A stretch of DNA of 64,000 nt from CAWDJT01 sp963828705 (GCA_963828705.1 CAWHGA010000002.1:7112-71111), one strand, 5' to 3'. Shown: positions 8,246 through 17,567, counted from the first letter of the stretch. The notes: generated by a model not told the origin, from the sequence alone. Numbers and translations are program-made.

Positions 8246-8854
8246 ATGATCTTCAAGCCTTTCATGAGAGAACAGTTTTTCCCCTTACCCATCACGTTTT
8301 TATCCAGCATCGGCGCCGACGGGATTCGCAACATCGCCCCCTATGCCTGTGTCATGCCGGTGCTACGCCCCCTGGATCTGATCTGTCTCGCTTCGGCCCA
8401 CAAGCGGGACACCTTGAAGAACATCCGGGATACCGGGGAATTCGTCGTCAACCTGGCCGGGACGGACCTGGCCGACAAAGTGATCCCTACGGCCAAACTC
8501 ACGCCGCCCGAGGTTGATGAATTCCTGCTGGCCGATCTGATGGAGAAGCCGTCCGTTCACATTCGATCGCCGGGAATAGCGGGTTGCTATGCCTGGATGG
8601 AATGTACGTTGCACAAGGAGTACGTGGAAACCAACTACGTCTTGATCGTGGGCAAGGTATTGCGCCTCGAAGTGGCCGACGATGTCTTGACTTCGGACGG
8701 GACACTCGATGTCGACAAGGCCAAGCCCCTGATGATGGTGGGAGGCAAGAAAGGGATGCGCTACTGCACCGTTGTCGACATCGACAGGTTCGACCCCTTC
8801 GGGGCCATGTTCGCCGATGGCAAAGATCCACTTGCAAAGCTGTATTCGGACTGA
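8246..8854 (+). CDS. flavoredoxin-like flavin reductase domain protein
   Basis: About 202 residues of the FMN-binding flavin-reductase-like fold (PITFLSSIGADGIRNIAPYA, SAHKRDTLKNIRDTGEFVVN, ETNYVLIVGKVL). In Desulfovibrio, flavoredoxins of this family take part in electron transfer; other members are flavin reductases. ATG 8246 follows AAAGGAAGATCATC. Same strand and close to fmdE, so probably cotranscribed. A role in reducing a metal complex on entry is possible but speculative. Confidence 0.8.
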   Translation: MIFKPFMREQFFPLPITFLSSIGADGIRNIAPYACVMPVLRPLDLICLASAHKRDTLKNIRDTGEFVVNLAGTDLADKVIPTAKLTPPEVDEFLLADLMEKPSVHIRSPGIAGCYAWMECTLHKEYVETNYVLIVGKVLRLEVADDVLTSDGTLDVDKAKPLMMVGGKKGMRYCTVVDIDRFDPFGAMFADGKDPLAKLYSD

Positions 8855-8956
8855 GGCTAGATCTCTGAAGAAATATTCAACATGCATGGGGAAGTATTTG
8901 CGCTGAATACCGAGGTCTGTCTTCCAGAGAAACTCAATCACAGGAGAATGATAAAT

Positions 8957-9505
8957 ATGTCGGATGAACCTTCTATGTTGCCTATTGATATCCGACCGGT
9001 GGGTTACGTTAGGAGCAGCTTCAAGGATGCCGTTCCATCAAATGCAGATGCGGATATCGATACCCAGGAGCGGATGAAGAAGATTCGAGAGCGTCACCGG
9101 ATGATCAAAACCCACATTTCAGAACTGCTGATCCTTCCGGAGCTGGCGGAGATATTGGAAGGTATCGAGGAGTTTTCTCATATCGTGGTGCTGTATTGGG
9201 CGCATTTGGTACCGCCGCAGCGCCGCGGTCTTCAACAGGTCCACCCCATGGGCCGAAAAGACCTTCCCAAAAAGGGGATCTTCGCTACTCGCAGCCCGTC
9301 TCGACCCAATCCGGTCTTGGTTTCCACGGTAAAACTCCTGTCCCGTGAAGGCAATGTGCTTCGGGTTCTCGGCCTGGAAGCCCTGGATGGCAGCCCCATC
9401 GTCGACATCAAACCCTACGTCCGCGACTTTGATGGCGCCGAGAGCCCCACGGTCCCGCCATGGCTGCAGCAGATGCGACAGGATATGGAAGAGGTCGACG
9501 GGTAG
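8957..9505 (+). CDS. trmO: TrmO-type tRNA methyltransferase (TsaA family)
   Basis: Family member of the tRNA N6-threonylcarbamoyladenosine-37 methyltransferases. Seen are RPVGYVRSSF at the start, EFSHIVVLYWAHL, GIFATRSPSRPNPVLVSTVK with the characteristic ATRSPxRPNP motif, and LDGSPIVDIKPY. I choose ATG 8957 because AGGAG lies about 10 bases before it; ATG 8948 is too close. About 182 residues, intact. TsaA-domain proteins also occur next to FmdE and molybdenum genes, so a metal-linked role instead of, or besides, tRNA modification cannot be excluded here. Confidence 0.85.
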   Translation: MSDEPSMLPIDIRPVGYVRSSFKDAVPSNADADIDTQERMKKIRERHRMIKTHISELLILPELAEILEGIEEFSHIVVLYWAHLVPPQRRGLQQVHPMGRKDLPKKGIFATRSPSRPNPVLVSTVKLLSREGNVLRVLGLEALDGSPIVDIKPYVRDFDGAESPTVPPWLQQMRQDMEEVDG

Positions 9506-9584
9506 GCGGGAACATCGACTCACTGCAGCCATGGCATGGTCGCGCAGGGCGGCAAACGTCTCTCAAAGACTGGGGGCGCCGACA

Positions 9585-9760
9585 CTGATCGTCATTACCG
9601 CATGCTCCTGGCGGGAATCTAGTGCTGCCCCGGCGGGATTTGAGACGCCTGGACCCCAGCCAAAGACATGCGGGGGTGACGGATTGGAGGCTCTTACGCA
9701 AGGGCCGGAGTCCGCAAGCCTGCGAAACGGATATCCTGCCCGGATTTATTGGGATGTTAC
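9585..9760 (+). repeat. dispersed repeat, copy 1
   Basis: This 176-base unit starts CTGATCGTCATTACCGCATG and ends GGATTTATTGGGATGTTAC. By eye it matches the unit at 22377-22552 in opposite orientation at close to 90 percent. It contains an internal stem (CCGCATG...GGCGGGAAT region) and a weak false reading frame. It lies in the 375-base gap between trmO and the receptor gene; nothing else was seen in that gap. It resembles small non-coding mobile elements. Confidence 0.8.
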
Positions 9761-9880
9761 CAGCAAGGACAAAGGTGTTCAGAGGTCATGAAGACCAGAA
9801 TTCAGAGTGCTCATTTCCAAGGGTATGTGTCCGGCGACAACTTGCTCTCGTATGACCATAAGGATTTCGGGAGGCTCAAA

Positions 9881-12100
9881 ATGAAAAGGCTCTAATAGGT
9901 GTGATTGTTTACTTGGTTCTCGGTTTGTGGACGGAGTATGTCGGCGCAGGCTGAGGAAGGAGAGGCCAAACTTGAGGAAATCGTCGTTACCGGAGAAAGG
10001 ATTGTCACGCCAACCAAACAGACCAAGCGAGAGCGTTTATACCGGCAAGGAAGTCACCAGAAAAGGTATTGAAATCGAGGGCAGCAAAGCCAACACCAGC
10101 GTCTACAACGCCATCGATGTCCTCCCTGGAATCAGCGTGGAAAGCGTAGATCCTTATGGGCTTGGCCGCGGAACAAAGGAGCATTCGCGTCCGGGGTGTG
10201 CGGGGATATCTTGGGTCGATGTCGGTTGAGGGCGTTCCCAACTGGGGCGGGAACCCCATCGGCCCCCGGGAGTATATTTACGATACCGAGAACTTCCAAG
10301 GCATTGCGGTTTACAAAGGCGGGGTCCCCGGGGACCTCGGAACCGGTATTGGGTCGCGCGGAGGGGCCATAGAACTGAGACCTCGATGGCCGGAAGAAAA
10401 CTTCGGTGCCGATCTCACCATGGGCCTGGGCTCATGATCAGTATTATCGGTCGTTTTTGCGAGTTGATTCGGGACGCCTTACCAACCACGGGTACTCGTG
10501 CATCGCCTTTCCTATTCCTATACCGACGCCGACAAGTGGAAAGGCCCGGGCGATCTCGGCCCACGGAATAATGTCAATTTCATGGTGGAGCAACCGGCCT
10601 GGGGTAAGGATAGTGTCAAGATCTGGTTCAATTATAACGATGTCGAACAGGATCTTTATAGGGCGCTCACCTACTCGGAAACTCAGGATTTCAACAAGAA
10701 TTATAGGAAAGATTATAACAATGATTTAACTGGCAAAAAGGCCCAGGATATCTATTACTACAAATACAACCATGCCGACCTACGGAATACGGATGTTCTT
10801 TCCATCATTCCGATAACGTTGAACGAGACTTTCAACTGACTTTTAAACCCTACTTCTCGCAGGAAGATTCGGAAATCTTGGGGGGGTGACCTCCTCGGGC
10901 GGGACCATTCAAAAAAGGATCAGAGATGTCGAAAGATATGGCCTGATTTCGGAAGCGACCGCCACCTTTTCATCGGTCAAGGCCACCGTCGGCTACCATT
11001 GTTGAAGCCACCGACATGAAGATCAACACTAAGAATTATGATCCGGTCGACCATGGCGTATCAGGGATGGGGAAACTATGGCGAAAATGACGACAACGGC
11101 ATGCTCAACAGCCCGTATTTGAAGTTGGCTGGAAAGCTATGGAATTTCGACTGGCAGGCGGGGGTCAAGTATTTTCATTACGCCGACCCGGCCAGCCGTG
11201 GATTTGCGTGGAACTCAACAACCAACAGTCTGGTTCGAGCACCCGACTATGACAGAGCAGCCAGAGAATATGATGATTATTTCCCGTCGGTCGGACTCAG
11301 TTATAAGATCTTGGATTCTTTGGAAGTATATGGCAGTTACGGCAAGAATTTTATTCGACCCTATTCATATCAACCGCTCGTAACTCTATACAAGCCAAAA
11401 CATAGCTCTACGTTTCGGCAGGCAGGTGTTACCATGGACGGATATGTTTGAAGGGTTTGGTATGGAAATCTCGGACAATTTGGAATTGGGCGCCCGCTTT
11501 AAGCACGATTGGTTCGAAATCATGCCTACCATCTTTTATTCCAAGAACCGTAACCTTCTGACGACTGTTTATGATCCTAGAGTGAACCTCAACTATCAGC
11601 AGAATATCGGGAAAGCCACTGGGTATGGTTTCGAATTCGAGACAAACTTACATATAACCGATAATCTCACGTTCTTCGTCAATCCAACCTATTGCAGTAT
11701 GACCTATGATGAGGACTTGACTTATCAGGGATATACTTTGAGTGCGAAAGGACAGACAAGTGGTCGATACGCCGGAATGGTTAGTTAAGACTGGATTGAT
11801 TTTAAAGTATTGCCGGAGTGGAAATTGTGCCAATGGTCCGCTATGTTGGTGAAAGATATGGTGATGCGGAGCATAAGGAAAATGTTGACGACTATTTCTT
11901 GGCTGATCTAAAGATATCCTATACCATGAAGAATATATCAATTGTTGAAACAGCGAAGCTTTCTCTTGAGTTGCAGAATATTTTCAACAACAAATATGTG
12001 TCCTTGATCAATGCAAGTGACGATAGCAGGTCTGGAAGTACCAGCTACTATGTGGGGGCGCCTTTTACCGTCGTTATGAAAGTTGTCCATGGAGTTTTAG
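9881..12100 (+). pseudogene. TonB-dependent outer-membrane receptor, in many frame pieces
   Basis: Span of about 740 codons, the normal size of a TonB-dependent receptor. The ATG at 9881 follows GGGAGG and gives a signal peptide after one frame correction (LIGVIVYLVLGLWTEYV, then SAQA). Next come a TonB-box-like EEIVVTGERI and the plug domain (NAIDVLPGISVESVDPYGL, IRVRGVRGYLGSMSVEGVPN, GIAVYKGGVPGDLGTGIGSR). Barrel strands include HRLSYSYTDADKW, YGSYGKNFIRPYSY, LGARFKHDWFEIMPTIFY, YGFEFETNLHITDNLTFFVN and SLELQNIFNNKYVSLI. The last frame ends in MEF-stop, the terminal Phe typical of barrels. At least six frame changes are needed. Either decay or sequence error could explain this. Ligand unknown; the locus suggests a metal complex. 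Confidence 0.8.
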
Positions 12101-12256
12101 TGCCGCTCGGCGAGCCATTCGCGGTGGACTCAAGGTCGAAGGGTCGATGGCATAGCTGCCTTTGCAAAGCCGCTCCCCTCGGAAGCCTGGCGGGAGCGCT
12201 CGCTGGGGCCGGAGAGCATGTCCCATAGGGTGGAATTCTTTGCATGGGGGACGGCC

Positions 12257-13175
12257 ATGACCTGAGTGAACCATGGGCAGGATTCATCGGCAGTGCGTTT
12301 ATCTGGAAGCTCAATCGGGAAGGCATTGACGACATTTTCGTGGTCGACTCCCTGGGAGCCGGGGAGAAGTGGAAGAACCTGAGCGCATTGTGCTATTCGC
12401 AATATCTTCACAAAAGCGCATTACTCCGGCAGGTGACTACCAATACCCTGTCCTTCGCCCCCGATGCCATCGTCCACATGGGCGCCTGTTCATCCACCAC
12501 GGAGCGGGATGCCGACTATCTCATGGAAAACAATTACCGCTTCACAAGAACCCTTGCCGAATGGGCAGTTGCCCGGCAAATACGGTTTCTCTATGCCAGC
12601 AGCGCAGCCACCTATGGTGGCGGTGAAGCCGGGTTTTCCGACGAAACCGACCTTGCCGGACTGGCACCTCTAAACATGTATGGCTACTCAAAGCATGTCT
12701 TTGACTTGTACGCGGAACGTACCGGTCTGTTGAAACAGATTATCGGCCTGAAATTCTTCAATGTTTTTGGTCCCAATGAATATCACAAAGGGGATATGGC
12801 GAGCGTTGTCTACAAGGCCTTTCATCAGATCAAGGAGACAGGGCGGGTGCAGCTTTTTGGGTCTTGCCGGGAAGGATTGTGCCGATGGCGAGCAGAAGCG
12901 TGACTTTGTCTACGTGAAAGATTGCGTTGAGGCGATGTGGTGGGTTTTGGCACATGGGGAAGTGAATGGTCTTTTCAAGTTCGGAACAGGCCAGGCGCGT
13001 TCCTGGAATGAGCTGGCGCAGGCCATCTTTGCGGCCCTTGGGAGACTGGCCGCAGATCGACTTCATGCCTATGCCCAAACCTTTGCGTGAGAAGTACCAG
13101 TACTTCACTCAGGCCAACATGGCGCGCCTGCATGCCACTGCTGTCAGGCCCTATCTATTAGGAATTAAGATATAA
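12257..13175 (+). pseudogene. hldD: ADP-heptose epimerase HldD/RfaD, damaged at both ends
   Basis: Short-chain dehydrogenase-type epimerase that makes the ADP-heptose used in lipopolysaccharide core. GFIGSAFIWKLNREG, IVHMGACSSTTERDADYLME, ASSAATYGGGE, the catalytic YGYSK, LKFFNVFGPNEYHKGDMASV and KYQYFTQANMARL are diagnostic. The first residues, normally a glycine-rich nucleotide loop, are scrambled (an in-frame stop follows ATG 12257). Frames change near 12860 and 13045. After ARLHAT the expected last 25 or so residues are missing and unrelated sequence follows. The frame breaks may be errors, but the lost 3' end looks like a real truncation. Confidence 0.75.
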
Positions 13176-13231
13176 TTTAGTCTCAACTATTCCTGTTTGA
13201 CTTTATTAACGCGATGCGTCACTAGCAAGGC

Positions 13232-13513
13232 ATGATAAAAACGTTCAGGTGCAAGGAGACTGAAAAGATTTATGGCAGGAGGTTCTCCCGCAAGTTGGCG
13301 CAGGACATCCAGAGGCTAGCAATGCAGAAGCTCTGGATGCTTGATGCTGCACCTGACCTGAACTCGCTCCGCGTCCCTCCATCAAACAGACTTGAGCGTC
13401 TATCGGGCGATAGGGAGGGGCAGCACAGCATTCGCATCAATGACCAGTGTCGCATCTGCTTCAGGTGGCTTGACGGCGATGGCTTCGACGTCGAGATAAC
13501 GGACTACCACTGA
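13232..13513 (+). CDS. higB: HigB/RelE-type toxin
   Basis: About 93 residues with the HigB plan: a basic N-terminal helix (MIKTFRCKETEKIY, RRFSRKLAQDIQRLA), then LRVPPSNRLERLSGDREGQH, SIRINDQCRICFRW and EITDYH. HigB toxins are ribosome-dependent mRNA endonucleases. The antitoxin gene follows after 13 bases, in the usual HigBA order. Located directly after the truncated hldD, in a region with other accessory genes. Confidence 0.88.
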   Translation: MIKTFRCKETEKIYGRRFSRKLAQDIQRLAMQKLWMLDAAPDLNSLRVPPSNRLERLSGDREGQHSIRINDQCRICFRWLDGDGFDVEITDYH

Positions 13514-13526
13514 GGAGAGTTGAGGG

Positions 13527-13838
13527 ATGGAAATGGAAGAGAACAAGATACCCCCAATCCACCCAGGGGCAATCCTCCTTGAGGAGTTTCTGAACCCGAT
13601 GGGAATCACCCAGTATCGGCTTGCTAAGGACATACACGTTCCAGCAAGGCGCATCAATGAGATAGTGCTGGGGAAACGTTCTATTAGCGCGGATACGGCA
13701 CTCCGATTGGGACGTTACTTTGGCATGTCGCCGCAGTTTTGGTTGAACCTCCAGACCCATTATGATCTGGAGGTCGAAAGTGATAGGCTTTCCGGCAGGC
13801 TTGAACAAGAAGTGAAGGTGCGTGCCAATGTGGCCTGA
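13527..13838 (+). CDS. higA: HigA-type antitoxin, XRE family
   Basis: About 103 residues with the HigA signature: HPGAILLEEFLNPMGITQYR, LAKDIHVPARRINEIVLGKR, SADTALRLGRYFGMSPQFW and NLQTHYDLE. The helix-turn-helix domain binds HigB and represses the pair's own promoter in known examples. ATG 13527 is preceded by GAGGAG and GAGGGATGG. Intact. Confidence 0.9.
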   Translation: MEMEENKIPPIHPGAILLEEFLNPMGITQYRLAKDIHVPARRINEIVLGKRSISADTALRLGRYFGMSPQFWLNLQTHYDLEVESDRLSGRLEQEVKVRANVA

Positions 13839-14146
13839 TGGATGGGCCGCTGGTATCTCCCAATTCATGTTGTCTCGGCCGAAGCTTCAATGCCGGCTGT
13901 TGCTGGAAAGCTTATACAGATCCGATGGTCGTCGCGATTGACGCTATTTACCACGGATGGGAGGCTGCAGCATGACAAGGGAGGAGAGAAAGTGACGAAG
14001 TCACCTTGTTCCTTCGGCAAGCGTCTCTGGGCGGTTGGCCACAAGCCCTTATGAGTTGTGTCTGCACGCCCTGACGGAGGTTCTTGCCGGGGTGTCGCAG
14101 GCGTCAGGCAGGCAATCTCACCAGAAGTTCAACATGGAGGATCATC
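13839..14146. other. gap between higA and pfk
   Basis: About 308 bases. I see no gene, repeat or clear terminator. The ribosome site of pfk (GGAGG) lies at its end, at 14136-14140. Confidence 0.5.
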
Positions 14147-15250
14147 ATGGGTAAGAAACGCGTTGGCATTCTCACCGGCGGCGGCGACTGCCCGGGCCTC
14201 AATGCCGTCATTCGCGGGGTCACCAAGACCGCCATCCAGCTCTTCAACTGGGAAGTTGTTGGATTCTTCGATGGATTCCTGGGACTTATTGAGAAGCGCT
14301 TCGAGACCCTGACCTTCGAAAAGGTTTCCGGCATCCTGAACCAGGGTGGTACCATCCTGGGATCCAGCAACAAGGCCAATCCTTTCGCCCATTGCATCGG
14401 CGAAGGGGCGGAGCTCCGCAAGGTGGATGTCTCCGATGATTGTATGGAGTTCTATCACGATCTTGGTTTGGACGCGCTCATCTGTGTGGGGGGCGACGGC
14501 ACCATGACCATTGCCGGTGAACTGGCCGCCAAGGGAGCCAACGTGGTGGGCCTTCCCAAGACCATCGACAAGGATCTGGAGGAAACCGACGTCACCTTCG
14601 GTTTTGACACCGCTCGAGGTGTGGCCACCGAAGCCCTGGATCGCATCCACACCACGGCCCAGTCCCACCACCGCGCAATGCTGGTCGAAGTGATGGGCCG
14701 CAACGCCGGCTGGCTGGCACTGGAATCGGGCTTGGCCAGTGGTTCCGACGTCATTCTCATCCCGGAATTGCCATACGATATCGCGGAAGTGAACCGTGTG
14801 GTGAGGCAGCGCAGCCTTTTCGGCCAACGTTTCAGCATCGTGGTGGTGGCCGAAGGCGCCAAGCCGGAGGGCGGGAACCAGGTGGTGCAAAAGATCGTGG
14901 CGGACAGCCCCGACCCGGTGAGACTTGGCGGGATCAGCCACGTGATTGCCAGGCAGATTGAAGAAGCCACCGGCATTGAAAGCCGCGTGACCATCCTCGG
15001 CCATGTACTGCGCGGCGGTACGCCGAGTGCCGCCGATCGGGTGCTGGCCACACAATTTGCGGTGCGTGCCGTGGAAATGGTGGCGGAGGGTCAATTCAAC
15101 CACATGGTGGCCATGCAGCACAACCGGATGGTGGCTGTCCCCTTGGAAAAGGTGATGGGGCGCCAACGCCTGGTACCGCCCGATTCGCCGCTGGTACGAG
15201 CCGCTCTGGCGGTGGGCACCAGTTTTGGCTGCAACCTGAGTTCAGGATGA
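14147..15250 (+). CDS. pfkA: 6-phosphofructokinase
   Basis: Phosphorylates fructose 6-phosphate to the 1,6-bisphosphate in glycolysis. About 367 residues; ATG 14147 with GGAGG seven bases before. Motifs: VGILTGGGDCPGLNAVIRGV (nucleotide loop), ICVGGDGTMTIAGELA, GLPKTIDKDLEETDVTFGFD (catalytic Asp in TIDKD) and LVEVMGRNAGWLAL. The GGDGT motif is the ATP-type residue pattern, while the Lys in PKTID is seen in pyrophosphate-type and some mixed actinobacterial enzymes. The phosphate donor is therefore probably ATP but not certain. Reads clean, unlike its neighbours. Confidence 0.92.
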   Translation: MGKKRVGILTGGGDCPGLNAVIRGVTKTAIQLFNWEVVGFFDGFLGLIEKRFETLTFEKVSGILNQGGTILGSSNKANPFAHCIGEGAELRKVDVSDDCMEFYHDLGLDALICVGGDGTMTIAGELAAKGANVVGLPKTIDKDLEETDVTFGFDTARGVATEALDRIHTTAQSHHRAMLVEVMGRNAGWLALESGLASGSDVILIPELPYDIAEVNRVVRQRSLFGQRFSIVVVAEGAKPEGGNQVVQKIVADSPDPVRLGGISHVIARQIEEATGIESRVTILGHVLRGGTPSAADRVLATQFAVRAVEMVAEGQFNHMVAMQHNRMVAVPLEKVMGRQRLVPPDSPLVRAALAVGTSFGCNLSSG

Positions 15251-15441
15251 CGGTGGCACCTCAATAGCTGAAGGCCAGCAACCTGGATTCCGGCCCGCTC
15301 CCTTCGCTGGGGCAGGATCTGCGCGGGAATGAGGAAGACCGGCCCTCACGGTGACCCAGTGATTACTTACGTGTGATCAGATACGATAGGCCGGGACACG
15401 ACCTCGCCCGATTACACGCAAACTCAAGGAGGAACAACGCG

Positions 15442-15849
15442 ATGAAAAGATGCTTCTTGTTTAGTCTTATTGCTGTACTACTTTTGGGGTATTGGATCGT
15501 ACCAGCTGCTTGTGCTGACAACATGAAAAATTTGCCCATAATTTCGGGGGCGAAAGAGAAGCCCTGCGAAGACAACGAGAAAGGTGCTTGTATCGAAAGC
15601 CCAACACTTAGGATGGAAGTGTTGTCGGCTGAAAGTGTAGACGCTGTCGTGAAGCAGCTCCTACTACTATCCAAGGAACAAGGATGGAAGATGAGCAAGG
15701 TTTCAGGTGCTCGGGATTTTCGGTATCAAAGCTCGAACAGTAAGGGATTTTCATTACTATGGGCAATCGAAAAGGTTGGCCGGGATAAAGATAAAAGCAA
15801 ACAACAAGGTCTCTACTACATTTATTATTGGAAGATTTATGGGGAGTAG
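15442..15849 (+). CDS. small secreted protein, unknown
   Basis: About 135 residues from ATG 15442, preceded by AAGGAGG. A signal peptide is clear (MKRCFLFSLIAVLLLGYWIV, cleaved near ACA-DN). The mature part is polar (KEKPCEDNEKGACIE; LLLLSKEQGWKMSKV; YYIYYWKIYGE) with two Cys that may pair. I do not recognise the family. Base composition is more AT-rich than pfk, which suggests acquired DNA. Confidence 0.6.
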   Translation: MKRCFLFSLIAVLLLGYWIVPAACADNMKNLPIISGAKEKPCEDNEKGACIESPTLRMEVLSAESVDAVVKQLLLLSKEQGWKMSKVSGARDFRYQSSNSKGFSLLWAIEKVGRDKDKSKQQGLYYIYYWKIYGE

Positions 15850-15906
15850 CCGCAAATATCTTTTCCGTGTCCGTTGGAAATTTAGAGCTTACGCCCGGGA
15901 ATCGGC

Positions 15907-16281
15907 TCATTCAATCGATTCGACATCAAGGAAATCCGGTCCACCATCGACAGGATAACCTTGGATCAAATACCCTGAAACCCTTACCTTTCTGCCAACA
16001 TGCCGATCAAGGTCGATGTTGTTACTTCTCAAGGCATACAACGTTTTCCCATTATCGTTTACCAAAACGTGTGTTCCATACATATACGATGTTGTCCCCT
16101 GTCCCTTTATGATTCCTACAGATATTGCCTTAACTCTTGGCGTTTCAAAGATAGGTATTGTCGGCTTCAGGGTTGGCGAAGTTAGATCCCTCGAAGGTTC
16201 TATCGCCATAGCATTCGAGATGACTGACATGAGTAACAGCACTGATACGATGAAATAGTTGACTGATCGCAGATGATGCAT
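15907..16281 (-). CDS. small secreted protein, unknown (possible OB-like fold)
   Basis: About 124 residues on the minus strand. Signal peptide MHHLRSVNYFIVSVLLLMSV, cleaved after NAMA. The mature part has THVLVNDNGKTLYALRSNNI and DLDRHVGRKVRVSGYLIQGY, then GGPDFLDVESIE. The pattern (strand, 'vGrkVrVsGyl', strand) resembles secreted OB-fold proteins that bear a copper- or DNA-binding-like label in databases, but I cannot name it. It converges with the gene at 15442-15849. The IS element sits 43 bases upstream of its start, in its promoter region. Confidence 0.6.
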   Translation of the reverse strand: MHHLRSVNYFIVSVLLLMSVISNAMAIEPSRDLTSPTLKPTIPIFETPRVKAISVGIIKGQGTTSYMYGTHVLVNDNGKTLYALRSNNIDLDRHVGRKVRVSGYLIQGYPVDGGPDFLDVESIE

Positions 16282-16323
16282 AGTGTACCTCGTGAAATTA
16301 TTGAGCGGGAGAATGCTGCGGTT

Positions 16324-16343
16324 TCACTACCGGACACTTTTTC
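16324..16343 (+). repeat. left inverted repeat of the IS element
   Basis: 20 bases, perfect inverse match to 17548-17567. The adjacent 16313-16323 is the left copy of the target duplication. Confidence 0.9.
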
Positions 16344-16367
16344 GCTCCTGCATTGCCGGGCCACGGG

Positions 16368-17467
16368 TTATCTTTTGTCGGTAAGGCCCAAATTCCAGAA
16401 GGCGTAAGGAATGCGCCATCCACGCTCCAGGAAGTAATCGAGAAGCCGCAGCCCCAATTGAAACAGACTCAGGTCACAACGGTCTGCGCGGTGGATGGCT
16501 CGTTGCCTGTCATTTTGCAGCGCCAAGCAACCAAGATAGATGATCCAGTGGTACGCCAAACACGCTGCGATCATAAGACGGCTCAAGCGCGCGGGATCTG
16601 ATAGGTGACTCTTGTGAAGGTTGAAACCGCGGCTCTTCTCGTCGGAAAAGAAGGTCTCGATGTGAAAGCGTTTTCCATACAACTCGCAGGCATCCTCAGA
16701 GGATGCCACATTGCTGACGAGAAAGATCGGCTCCTTGCAGTCTTTCCTCCACCAGCACAAGGCCAGCACCGGGCCGTATCTCTTGTGGGTGAACTGGCAC
16801 TCGGGTACATCCAGACAGCCACCGGGTTGCATGCCGACGGCCATGTCTGCAAACTGAAAGCTCTCGCCTTCCCAGCGGAGCGTGATGTTGCAAGCGGTGC
16901 GACAGACATACTGCCAGCCCCATTGATGAAGCAGGGCCTGGAGGTTGCAGCCATCGAACTCGCCATCACCCAGAAAAACGACTCGGGCATCGGTGGGGAT
17001 CAATGCCGCAACTTCTCGGATCAGAGCCATGTGTGCCTCTTCGGAGAAATGCCCCTTGTTGCCCTTGGCTACCTTCCAGGCAAGGGGCAAAGCACGCTTT
17101 TTGTAAACCAGCGCTACCATCAGGGCCACACAACCGCGTCCAACAAGGCTCCCATCCATGACCAACACCAGCGGCAGGTGCGACAGACTGGCGAGGAGCA
17201 TCCTTGCAAACGGAAGAAAATAGGTTTCGGCATCAAGGGCCTCGTTTTTCAGACAGCGACTGATCCGCTTCTCGCGACTCGCTGCCAAGGCCGTGTCCGG
17301 GATCTTCAGGGCCACTTTGGGAAGATGACAACTGCCTGTGCTAACGATGCCGCACATGAGACCGGCCAACGTATTGAGCCGTCTTCCGAAGTTACCTTGA
17401 ACGCCTTGTGCGCACAGTTTAACCAGGGCCTTGTGAACCGCTTTGAAGATTTTTTGCTGTCGCTCAT
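16368..17467 (-). CDS. IS4 family transposase (A6 frame break near the start)
   Basis: DDE transposase. Catalytic positions are visible: LVMDGSLVGRG (first Asp), VVFLGDGEFDG (second Asp) and FHIETFFSDEKSRGF (Glu in the IS4 Y-x2-R-x3-E-x6-K-like motif). The ATG at 17467 has AAGGAGG before it and begins MSDSKK. A run of six A at 17450-17455 then puts the rest out of frame; seven A would give MSDSKKIFKAVHKALVKLCA joined to the main frame. This is either a one-base loss or a slippery site used for programmed frameshifting. Stop at 16368. Confidence 0.88.
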
Positions 17468-17547
17468 GGCAGCCTCCTTAGGGTTGCTGGTTACTTGGGT
17501 TAAACCAGTTTTAGACTACCATGCAGCGTTTCTGCCGAAGAGCCCAG

Positions 17548-17567
17548 GAAAAAGTGTCCGGTAGTGA
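17548..17567 (-). repeat. right inverted repeat of the IS element
   Basis: 20 bases, perfect inverse match to 16324-16343, followed by the right copy of the 11-base target duplication at 17568-17578. Confidence 0.9.

Larger units (their letters stand above)
16324..17567 (-). mobile_element. complete IS4-like insertion sequence with target duplication
   Basis: 1244 bases bounded by perfect 20-base inverted repeats. The left end TCACTACCGGACACTTTTTC (16324-16343) is the reverse complement of 17548-17567. The 11-base sequence ATGCTGCGGTT occurs directly outside both ends (16313-16323 and 17568-17578), a target duplication of the size IS4-family elements make. It carries one transposase on the minus strand. 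Intact ends and an identical duplication point to a recent insertion. Confidence 0.93.

Noticed and set aside
9345..9791. Protein frame across the dispersed repeat (and its counterpart at 22385-22624)
   Set aside because: Both are translations of the same non-coding repeat; similarity follows from DNA identity, and the frames extend antisense or out of phase into neighbours.
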